5,086 bases of DNA from an uncultured Eubacterium sp. (GTDB lineage: Bacteria; Bacillota; Clostridia; Peptostreptococcales; Anaerovoracaceae), in assembly GCA_902495595.1 (NCBI GenBank), contig CABUXV010000050.1:1-5086 (forward strand), read 5' to 3'. Positions 1 to 5,086 of this stretch are shown here, piece by piece (the stretch's first letter is position 1; each line of letters starts with the position of its first letter). Under the pieces are notes generated by a model, which was not told the DNA's origin, ran no database searches, and was given only the letters and a program-made list of their open reading frames with translations. Position numbers and translations under genes: made by a program.

Positions 1-52
1 AGCCGACTACTCCCGTAGCGCCTACGACTGCAACATTTGGTTTTCTTTTCAT
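1..52 (-). CDS. asd: Probable aspartate-semialdehyde dehydrogenase, N-terminal fragment (runs off the left edge)
   Basis: Reading leftward from an ATG at 52-50 gives 17 codons, MKRKPNVAVVGATGVVG, before the window ends. A strong Shine-Dalgarno sequence, AGGAGG (complement of 60-65), lies 7 bases upstream of the ATG and fixes the start. A short beta strand (NVAVV) followed by GATGVVG, fitting GxxGxxG, is the NADP-binding turn of a Rossmann fold that begins directly at the N terminus. This spelling is typical of aspartate-semialdehyde dehydrogenase, which reduces aspartyl phosphate to the semialdehyde on the route to lysine, diaminopimelate, threonine and methionine. The related reductase ArgC has a similar start but usually reads GATGY at this loop, so it is the main alternative. 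The catalytic cysteine and all other diagnostic residues lie outside the window, so the call rests on the N-terminal motif only. The gene is divergent from the uppP operon. Confidence 0.6.
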   Translation of the reverse strand, partial: MKRKPNVAVVGATGVVG

Positions 53-82
53 ATCTCTTCCTCCTAAATATATGTTTAATTT

Positions 83-111
83 ATTATATTCATAAATAGT
101 AATGTGGTTAA
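83..111 (-). promoter_or_regulatory. Candidate sigma-A promoter for the leftward asd-like gene
   Basis: On the minus strand, TTAACC (111-106, four of six matches to TTGACA) is followed after 17 bases by a perfect TATAAT (88-83). Transcription would start near 76 and give a short leader that carries the AGGAGG ribosome binding site at 65-60. Spacing and position are right for the leftward gene. In DNA this AT-rich a perfect -10 can occur by chance, so this remains a sequence-based prediction. Confidence 0.5.
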
Positions 112-146
112 ATCTTTTAAAATATGCTTTGTGAACGATTATACTA

Positions 147-187
147 CCTAAAGCCATTGAATGTAAAGGGATAAGAAGGCTTTTTGG
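147..187 (+). other. Weak stem-loop followed by a short T run
   Basis: AAAGCC (150-155) pairs with GGCTTT (178-183), and CC (147-148) can pair with GG (186-187) across a small internal loop. The apical loop is about 22 bases. The T run (181-185) sits partly inside the stem, so this is not a good intrinsic terminator, and no rightward gene precedes it. It may be a minor structural element or chance pairing. Confidence 0.2.
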
Positions 188-271
188 ATAATTTATATTT
201 TAACAGGAAAATAAGTTGAAAACTGCTAATATAAACTTGTGAAAATAGCGTAAGATACTGATTACTAAAAA

Positions 272-346
272 CAGCATAATGAAAAATTCTGAAAAAATGA
301 TATTTTGTAGTTTGATTTTCAGAAATTTTTATGTTATGTAAACTAA
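272..346 (+). repeat. Intergenic repeat element, copy 1
   Basis: This copy is collinear with 472-543. Landmarks in order are CAGCA (272-276), TTCTGAAAA (287-295), a 20-base spacer, TTTTCAGAA (316-324, preceded by GA) and AAACTAA (340-346). The two central boxes face each other as an inverted repeat (AAAAATTCTGAAAA against TTTTCAGAAATTTTT with one bulge), and each box is also close to the palindrome TTTTC-N-GAAAA. The element could bind a regulator at paired sites or fold as a hairpin in RNA. It is not tied to a known family. The composition is strongly A/T, which raises the odds of chance similarity. Confidence 0.4.
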
Positions 347-389
347 TTACAGAAATGAAACGCAAATTGGTCAATATAAAAAGAAAATG

Positions 390-413
390 ACAGCATATAA
401 GTATGAAAAATTC
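390..413 (+). repeat. Partial third copy of the intergenic repeat (left end only)
   Basis: ACAGCATA (390-397) and ATGAAAAATTC (403-413) match ACAGCATA (271-278) and ATGAAAAATTC (279-289) of copy 1, with an insertion of a few bases between the two blocks. The following sequence diverges and lacks the TTTTCAGAA box. It is either a decayed partial duplication or chance similarity in AT-rich DNA. Confidence 0.3.
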
Positions 414-471
414 AATAAAAAGACATAGGCAAGAACATGTTTTAAGATTTTCCTTTTTTTTACCGTATATT

Positions 472-543
472 CAGCAATTTTTTCTGAAAACAGGTGGTTA
501 AAATGATGGATTTTCAGAAAATAAATGGTTTACATAAAACTAA
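472..543 (+). repeat. Intergenic repeat element, copy 2
   Basis: This copy has the same order of landmarks as copy 1: CAGCA (472-476), TTTTCTGAAAA (480-490), a 20-base spacer (491-510), TTTTCAGAAAA (511-521) and AAACTAA (537-543). Here both central boxes are perfect 11-base palindromes of the form TTTTC-N-GAAAA and are exact reverse complements of each other. The offset from copy 1 is exactly 195 bases for both boxes and 197-200 bases for the flanking landmarks, as expected for a diverged duplication with small indels. Function is unknown; a paired protein-binding site is the simplest idea. Confidence 0.4.
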
Positions 544-552
544 AGGGGATTA

Positions 553-593
553 TGACGTGGCAAATCCACTGATGATCGAATTTTCGATAGTCA
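553..593 (+). other. Possible three-way-junction stem-loop of unknown function
   Basis: TGAC (553-556) can pair with GTCA (590-593) to close a junction. Inside it lie hairpin GTGG (557-560) / CCAC (566-569) with a 5-base loop, and the palindrome ATCGAA (575-580) / TTCGAT (583-588), which in RNA would close as a 4-base stem with a larger loop. This stretch is visibly less AT-rich than its surroundings. No riboswitch or ribozyme consensus is satisfied, and it lies upstream of the proposed uppP promoter, so it would not be in that transcript's leader. It may be a DNA operator, part of a small RNA, or chance. Confidence 0.25.
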
Positions 594-626
594 AGACAAC
601 TCAATTTTTGTTTAAATAAAAATACG

Positions 627-662
627 TATCATTTGACATATTGTTATGTTATAATCCATTAT
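627..662 (+). promoter_or_regulatory. Probable promoter of the uppP-ftsK-rimO operon with overlapping dyad
   Basis: A perfect -10 hexamer TATAAT (650-655) is preceded by TG at 647-648, giving the extended -10 form TGTTATAAT. The matching -35 position (627-632, TATCAT) is poor, as is common for extended -10 promoters. A consensus TTGACA occurs at 633-638, but only 11 bases from this -10; it could instead work with CATTAT (657-662, 18-base spacer, four of six matches). The dyad TGACATA-N4-TATGTTA (634-651, one G-T mismatch) overlaps the -10 and could be an operator. The leader would be short, leading into the AGGGAGG ribosome binding site at 678-684. Confidence 0.6.
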
Positions 663-692
663 GTATGAATAAAAGGTAGGGAGGATTTTTTT

Positions 693-1529
693 ATGACGTA
701 TTTTCAAGCGATAATCTTAGGTCTGGCACAGGGGCTTGCGGAGTTTCTGCCCATCAGCAGTTCAGGTCATTTAGCGCTTTTGCAATATTTCTTTGGCGTA
801 AATGCAGATAATGTTCTGCCGTTTGCTGTATTGCTGCATTTCGGAACACTTGTATCTGTCTTTATTGTTTATTGGAAAGATATTGTGGATTTAGTAAAAG
901 AGCTTGGTGCTGTAATTAAGGATATATTTACGGGCAAAGGATTGAGGATAAATGCCAATCCGACTAGAAGACTGGGATTTATGATAATAGTAGCGACCAT
1001 ACCGACAGCGATAATAGGCTTGGTTTTAAACGATTGGTTTAATGCTCTTTATCTTTCCCTTATAGCTATAGGAATAGGTCTTCTTATTACAGGTACAATC
1101 TTATTTATAGCTGAAAGAATAGGAAAGAATAACAAGTCGGTAAAAGAAATGAAGTTCAGGCATGCTTTATTGGTAGGTCTTATGCAGGGCGTTGCTATAT
1201 GTCCGGGAATTTCAAGGTCAGGTTCAACTTTGTTTGGAGGACTTATTTCGGGACTGAATAAAGAATTTGCCGTAAAATTTGCTTTTCTTATATCCATTCC
1301 GTCAATATTGGGTTCTGTAATATTGGAAGCGCCTGGCGCATTTAAGGAAGGATTGGATATGGCTCTTATCGGTCCGGTTATTGCAGGCGTAGTGGTTTCT
1401 GCTTTATCAGGGCTTTTTGCAATCAAGGCAATGATTAAACTCGTGTCAAATAAAAAGCTTATAGGATTTTCTGCGTATACTTGGATATTGGGAATATTTG
1501 TAATAGTATATGCTCTTATGTTTGCATAG
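693..1529 (+). CDS. uppP: Undecaprenyl-diphosphatase (UppP/BacA family)
   Basis: This integral membrane enzyme removes a phosphate from undecaprenyl pyrophosphate, returning the lipid carrier for peptidoglycan and other wall polymers. Extra copies give bacitracin tolerance in other bacteria. The 278-aa length is normal for the family. The family's (E/Q)XXXE signature is Q13-E17 within GLAQGLAEFLPISSSGH (residues 10-26), with the conserved His at 26. The second signature, PGISRSGST (171-179), carries Arg175, equivalent by alignment to the catalytic Arg174 of the E. coli enzyme. Hydrophobic helices are visible near 41-61, 94-112, 117-141, 192-210, 222-245 and 257-277, with signature loops that dip into the membrane. 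The start is supported by AGGGAGG (678-684) 8 bases upstream. It is the first gene of the operon, 12 bases before ftsK. Both motifs are intact, so it should be active. Confidence 0.97.
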   Translation: MTYFQAIILGLAQGLAEFLPISSSGHLALLQYFFGVNADNVLPFAVLLHFGTLVSVFIVYWKDIVDLVKELGAVIKDIFTGKGLRINANPTRRLGFMIIVATIPTAIIGLVLNDWFNALYLSLIAIGIGLLITGTILFIAERIGKNNKSVKEMKFRHALLVGLMQGVAICPGISRSGSTLFGGLISGLNKEFAVKFAFLISIPSILGSVILEAPGAFKEGLDMALIGPVIAGVVVSALSGLFAIKAMIKLVSNKKLIGFSAYTWILGIFVIVYALMFA

Positions 1530-1541
1530 GAAAGGTTAGCG

Positions 1542-4112
1542 ATGTCAGAAAGCAGAAGAGGAAACAGAACGAATAAGGCGACGGCAAATAAAAATACGCG
1601 AAAAACATCTCAAGGTTCAAGAGGAGGAAAATCACAGGTAAAATCCACCGGAAAAAGAAGTCAAAGCTCAGGAAAAACTGTATCGTATGATGGTAAAACT
1701 GAAAGCGGCAGAATAAACAGCCGTGTTAAAGATGAAATTATTGCGATAATAGTAATAGCTGTAGGAATTTTTCTCGTTATAGCTTTGCAGACTTCCGTTG
1801 CAGGTATGGTAGGCACAGGATTGTCACAGTTCTTTAAAGGCTGTTTTGGTTTTGCAGCGTATATATTGCCATACTATTTTATAGTATATGGTGTTTTACT
1901 ATTTGCGAAAAAGACTATCAGCGCAGGAATAAAGTCTGTGGCGCTGCTTCTTATAATTTTTCTTATGATTTCCATTATAAATTCTGCACGCTTTATAAGC
2001 GGGGATGCGCCTGAGTTTGGTTTTGGAGATATACCTGTTCATTACAGCAATGGTATCGTACTTGATGACGGAGGCGTATTTGGTATGACCGTGGGCGGTA
2101 TTATCGTAAAATTAATAGGTATACCGGGACTTTATATCTTTTCTGTAGTTGTTATAGCAATATGCCTGCTGCTTGTGATGAACACCCCGGTATCCAGATT
2201 TCTTGAAAATGTTAAAAGCAGGAAAGAAAAATATGAAGAAGACAGAAAAGTACGCCTGAGGGAAAAAGAGCTTGAAAAACAAGAGCGGCTTAGGCAGATG
2301 GAGATGAATAGACAGGAAGAATACGGATTATATGAGAACAACAGTGATAATATAACCGAAAGCCAAAAGAAAATCTTAAGTTATTTGAAAGATGAAAGCG
2401 ATTCCGGAAGCGATTTGAAAAAATACAATGATGTATTTGATGACGGTACAGCCGAGGCTGTAAATGATTTTAATCAAAGGGAAACAAAAAAAGAAGAGAA
2501 GAACGAGGAACTGGAAAAATTCAAGAAAACTCCTATAATTGTGGGAGGGTTTTCTCCGAGAGCGGCAGAAGAAAAGATTTCAAAAGCTGAGGCTGCAAAG
2601 AGCACTTTAAGAGAAGAAGATTTTAATGTAAAGATTGCATCGGGAGATGATTACGAATTCCCTCCGATAGATATTCTCAAAGCAGGAAATAACAGCGCTG
2701 AAAATATGGCAAGTGAGTCGGAACTGAGGAAAAAGGCGGAAAAGCTGGAGGATACTCTGCACAGTTTTAATATAGATGCGGAAGTGACAAATGTTACCCA
2801 AGGACCTACGGTAACCCGTTATGAAGTTCATCCTAATGTGGGAGTAAAGGTAAGCGGAATTACAAATCTTGCCAACGATATAGCCCTCAATATGGAGGCT
2901 AAAAGTATAAGAATAGAAGCCCCTATACCTGGAAAACCTGCTGTTGGCATAGAAATAGAAAACGAAAAGAACAATATGGTTACCATAAGAGAAATCATAG
3001 GTTCTTCTGCATTTAAAAAATCGGAGTCAAAGATAACCTTTGCTGTTGGAATGGATATTGAAGGGAATGCGATAGTATCGGATTTAAAATCAATGCCTCA
3101 CCTTCTTATTGCCGGTTCTACAGGTTCAGGAAAGAGCGTTTGCATAAACAGTATAATTACAAGTTTGCTTTATAAGGCAACTCCTGATGAGGTTAAACTG
3201 GTATTGATAGATCCAAAGGTAGTTGAACTTGCAAATTACAATGGAATCCCACACCTGCTTATACCTGTGGTTACAGAGCCTGCAAAGGCTGCTGCTGCGC
3301 TTAATTGGGCAGTTGCAGAGATGGATGACAGGTACAGAAAGTTTGCTGAAGAAGGTGTTAGGGAAATTTCCAGTTATAATAAAACGGTAAGAGGGCGTAA
3401 TGAAGAAGAAAGCGTGATGCCGCAGATTGTCATAATAATAGATGAGCTTGCGGACTTAATGATGGTTGCAAAATCACAGGTGGAAGAATCGATCTGCAGA
3501 CTGGCACAAAAAGCCAGAGCTGCCGGAATGCATTTGATAGTTGCTACACAAAGGCCTTCTACAGATGTTGTGACAGGACTTATAAAAGCGAATATTCCTT
3601 CAAGAATAGCATTTGCTGTGTCTTCTCATCATGATTCCATGACTATACTTGATATGTCGGGAGCTGAAAAACTTGTGGGAAAAGGGGACATGCTGTTTAA
3701 TCCTCTTGGAAGCGGAAAGCCTCTCAGAGTTCAGGGTACGTTTATTTCCGATTCAGAAGTAAACGATGTTATTGATTTTGTAAAATCTCAGATGGAAGAT
3801 GTGGAATATTCAAATAATGTACTTGACTCTATAGAAAAAGCCAATACCTCTGTTTCGGGCAAGGATGACAAGGATGAGGAAGATGAATTTTTGCCTGATG
3901 CAATAGAATTGGTGGTTGATGCACAGCAGGCATCGGTATCCATGCTTCAGAGGCGTTTCAGAATAGGATATAACAGAGCTGCAAGAATAATAGATATGAT
4001 GGAAGAGCGTCAGATAATAGGACCATCAGACGGAAGCCGTCCGAGACAGGTTCTTTTATCCAAAGCCGAGTTTGAAGATTTGAAGAACAGTACAGAGGAT
4101 ATGGAAAAATAA
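1542..4112 (+). CDS. ftsK: DNA translocase FtsK/SpoIIIE
   Basis: This septum-anchored, ATP-driven double-stranded DNA pump moves chromosomal DNA out of the division septum; sporulating relatives use the SpoIIIE form to fill the forespore. In the 856-aa product, residues 1-63 are a Lys/Arg/Ser-rich cytoplasmic tail. Membrane segments lie near 66-82, 100-121, 130-147 and 194-213, the last preceded by a hydrophobic stretch from 179. A highly charged, coiled-coil-like linker covers about 214-372. The motor starts near FPPI (373-376). It has Walker A GSTGSGKS (525-532), Walker B IVIIIDE (629-635) and the conserved ATQRPS (668-673). An acidic spacer leads to the C-terminal gamma winged helix (about 784-850), which reads polar DNA motifs. 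The ribosome binding site AGGAAAGG (1528-1535) overlaps the uppP stop codon. The gene is complete with all motor motifs. Whether it acts as vegetative FtsK or sporulation SpoIIIE cannot be decided here. Confidence 0.97.
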   Translation: MSESRRGNRTNKATANKNTRKTSQGSRGGKSQVKSTGKRSQSSGKTVSYDGKTESGRINSRVKDEIIAIIVIAVGIFLVIALQTSVAGMVGTGLSQFFKGCFGFAAYILPYYFIVYGVLLFAKKTISAGIKSVALLLIIFLMISIINSARFISGDAPEFGFGDIPVHYSNGIVLDDGGVFGMTVGGIIVKLIGIPGLYIFSVVVIAICLLLVMNTPVSRFLENVKSRKEKYEEDRKVRLREKELEKQERLRQMEMNRQEEYGLYENNSDNITESQKKILSYLKDESDSGSDLKKYNDVFDDGTAEAVNDFNQRETKKEEKNEELEKFKKTPIIVGGFSPRAAEEKISKAEAAKSTLREEDFNVKIASGDDYEFPPIDILKAGNNSAENMASESELRKKAEKLEDTLHSFNIDAEVTNVTQGPTVTRYEVHPNVGVKVSGITNLANDIALNMEAKSIRIEAPIPGKPAVGIEIENEKNNMVTIREIIGSSAFKKSESKITFAVGMDIEGNAIVSDLKSMPHLLIAGSTGSGKSVCINSIITSLLYKATPDEVKLVLIDPKVVELANYNGIPHLLIPVVTEPAKAAAALNWAVAEMDDRYRKFAEEGVREISSYNKTVRGRNEEESVMPQIVIIIDELADLMMVAKSQVEESICRLAQKARAAGMHLIVATQRPSTDVVTGLIKANIPSRIAFAVSSHHDSMTILDMSGAEKLVGKGDMLFNPLGSGKPLRVQGTFISDSEVNDVIDFVKSQMEDVEYSNNVLDSIEKANTSVSGKDDKDEEDEFLPDAIELVVDAQQASVSMLQRRFRIGYNRAARIIDMMEERQIIGPSDGSRPRQVLLSKAEFEDLKNSTEDMEK

Positions 4113-4114
4113 TG
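4110..4114 (+). promoter_or_regulatory. TAATG stop-start overlap coupling ftsK to rimO
   Basis: The ftsK stop TAA (4110-4112) and the rimO start ATG (4112-4114) share one base. The nearest purine-rich sequences are AGAGG (4094-4098, 13 bases from the ATG) and GGA (4103-4105), neither an ideal ribosome binding site. Terminating ribosomes probably re-initiate here, tying RimO output to FtsK translation. Confidence 0.75.
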
Positions 4115-5086
4115 AGACTATATATAGAGACATTGGGATGTCCAAAGAACTTTAATGATTCGGAAGGCATCGGAGGAATCTGGGAAAATTCGGGAATGAC
4201 TGTAACTGAAAATCCTGATGATGCAGATGTTATTCTCGTTAATACGTGTGGATTTATAAACGATGCAAAAAAAGAATCCATAGATAAAATTTTTGAGATG
4301 GCAAATTACATAGAGGAAAGCGGCGGAGAAAAGATTTTAGCCGTATCGGGATGCCTTTCGCAAAGATACGGCGATGAACTGTTTGAAGAAATGCCCGAAG
4401 TTGATATTTTTCTCGGAGTAAACGACTACGAAAGATTTCCTGACGCAGTCAGGAATTTTAAAAAGGGAAAAAGAGAAAAGTTTTTCAGCTGCAATCCTGA
4501 TGAATTTACTGAATTCTCATGCAGAAGAACAGATGAAATTCCTTATACGGCAACCTTAAGAATAGCTGAGGGGTGCAATAACCGCTGCGCTTATTGCGTC
4601 ATACCGCAGATAAGGGGCGGTTATAGAAGCAGACCCATGGAAAAGATTTTAGAGGAGGCGGAAACCCTTTCACTAAAAGGATGCAGGGAAATTATCCTTA
4701 TTGCACAGGATGTCACCGAATACGGACGGGATATTTACGGCAAGCTGTGTCTGCCGGAACTTTTAAGAAAGCTTTGCAGGATAGAAAAACTCAAGTGGAT
4801 AAGGCTGATGTACTGTTATGAAGATAAGATAAGCGATGAGCTTATAGATGTTATGGCATCGGAAGATAAAATATGTGATTATATAGACATACCTCTTCAG
4901 CATGTTTCAGACAGCGTGTTGAAAAGCATGAACCGTCATTCAACTTCGAAAAGCATAAAAGATACTTTGAACCGTCTTAGAAAGGCGATTCCGGGAATAC
5001 ATATAAGAACCACTTTGATAACGGGCTTTCCAGGTGAAAGCGAGGAGGATTTTGAGAAACTTTTAGATTTTGTTGAAACTGAAAGA
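4112..5086 (+). CDS. rimO: Ribosomal protein S12 methylthiotransferase RimO, C-terminally cut by the window end
   Basis: RimO is a radical SAM enzyme that adds a methylthio group to the conserved aspartate of ribosomal protein S12 (Asp88/89). The visible 325 codons stay open to the window edge; the family is usually about 440 aa, so the end of the radical SAM barrel and the TRAM domain are missing only because of the cut. The N-terminal domain has three Cys for the auxiliary iron-sulfur cluster: Cys10 in TLGCPKN, Cys46 in NTCGFI and Cys81 in SGCL. The radical SAM triad CxxxCxxC is Cys155, Cys159, Cys162, followed by VIPQIRGG. AQDVTEYG (198-205) and PLQH (261-264) are further family landmarks. 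TLGCPKN and NTCGFI with AKKESID favour RimO over the tRNA enzyme MiaB. Its ATG shares one base with the ftsK stop (TAATG), and its own Shine-Dalgarno is weak (AGAGG, 13 bases away), so translation is probably coupled to ftsK. Confidence 0.95.
   Translation, partial: MRLYIETLGCPKNFNDSEGIGGIWENSGMTVTENPDDADVILVNTCGFINDAKKESIDKIFEMANYIEESGGEKILAVSGCLSQRYGDELFEEMPEVDIFLGVNDYERFPDAVRNFKKGKREKFFSCNPDEFTEFSCRRTDEIPYTATLRIAEGCNNRCAYCVIPQIRGGYRSRPMEKILEEAETLSLKGCREIILIAQDVTEYGRDIYGKLCLPELLRKLCRIEKLKWIRLMYCYEDKISDELIDVMASEDKICDYIDIPLQHVSDSVLKSMNRHSTSKSIKDTLNRLRKAIPGIHIRTTLITGFPGESEEDFEKLLDFVETER

Larger units (their letters stand above)
53..692. other. Long AT-rich divergent intergenic region without a convincing gene
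   Basis: About 640 bases separate the leftward asd-like start from the uppP start. No reading frame here has both a proper start with ribosome binding site and a protein-like composition. The longest open stretch (minus strand, 374-144) would begin at TTG with no Shine-Dalgarno sequence and encodes an AT-driven Phe/Ile/Ser-rich peptide. I found no tRNA, rRNA, CRISPR or transposase sequence. The region contains the asd-side promoter, a weak hairpin (147-187), the repeated element (272-346, 390-413, 472-543), a T8 tract at 454-461 without a preceding GC-rich stem, a possible branched stem-loop (553-593), and the uppP promoter region (622-655). Confidence 0.75.

Noticed and set aside
144..374. 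Minus-strand open reading frame of 76 codons in the intergenic region
   Set aside because: It would start at TTG with no Shine-Dalgarno sequence, has an AT-driven Phe/Ile/Ser/Tyr composition, shows no recognisable domain, and covers repeat copy 1.
434..461. AACATGTT palindrome followed by a T8 tract, considered as a LexA box or a terminator
   Set aside because: It lacks the GAAC-N4-GTTC pattern of Gram-positive LexA sites, and there is no stable GC-rich stem directly before the T tract.
569..592. CTGATGA followed by a TCGA-loop-TCGA hairpin, resembling the start of a hammerhead ribozyme core
   Set aside because: The required GAAA after stem II is absent (TAGT is there instead), and no properly placed cleavage-site stem closes the fold.
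564..600. CCACTG ... AGTCAAGAC, faintly like blocks of a cobalamin riboswitch
   Set aside because: The other conserved blocks of that riboswitch are absent, the spacing is wrong, and the neighbouring genes have no link to cobalamin.
729..743. Gln at the first position of the UppP (E/Q)XXXE motif, considered as a lost catalytic residue
   Set aside because: The family signature allows Glu or Gln there. The second Glu (17), His26 and Arg175 are all present, so this is normal variation.
1049..1426. Minus-strand open reading frame of 125 codons opposite uppP
   Set aside because: It lies wholly inside a well-supported gene with intact family motifs, and its Pro/Ile/Asn-rich translation is what antisense reading of a membrane protein gene gives.
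3958..4281. Minus-strand open reading frame of 107 codons across the ftsK-rimO junction
   Set aside because: It overlaps the conserved gamma domain of FtsK and the cluster-binding start of RimO, and has no supporting motif. The shorter minus-strand frames inside ftsK (2132-2341, 2607-2831) were rejected for the same reason.

Overview
The window looks like chromosomal core-genome DNA from a low-GC Gram-positive bacterium, most likely a member of the Clostridia (Bacillota). Supporting signs are AT-rich non-coding DNA, purine-rich AGGAGG-type ribosome binding sites, and an FtsK/SpoIIIE-type translocase gene directly followed by rimO. I cannot assign a genus from sequence alone.

Layout: at the left edge (1-52) the first 17 codons of a leftward gene are visible, and their nucleotide-binding loop resembles aspartate-semialdehyde dehydrogenase. 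It has a good Shine-Dalgarno sequence and a plausible promoter. Next comes an unusually long AT-rich divergent intergenic region (53-692) with no convincing gene. It does contain structure: two diverged collinear copies of a ~75-bp element plus a fragment of a third, built around TTTTC-N-GAAAA palindromes; a possible branched stem-loop (553-593); and an extended -10 promoter with an overlapping dyad just before uppP.

From 693 to the right edge three rightward genes are tightly packed and probably form one operon. They are uppP (undecaprenyl-diphosphatase), ftsK (septal DNA translocase, 856 aa, complete) and rimO (ribosomal protein S12 methylthiotransferase, truncated by the window end at codon 325). 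The gaps are 12 bp between uppP and ftsK, and a 1-base TAATG overlap between ftsK and rimO, which suggests translational coupling.

Together, UppP recycles the lipid carrier for cell-wall synthesis, FtsK clears chromosomal DNA from the closing septum, and RimO modifies the ribosome. The first two are both tied to growth and division; RimO's link is positional. The coding genes look ordinary and intact. I see no evidence for a novel multi-gene system here. The parts worth a second look are in the intergenic region, and they are tentative because AT-rich DNA gives chance repeats easily.
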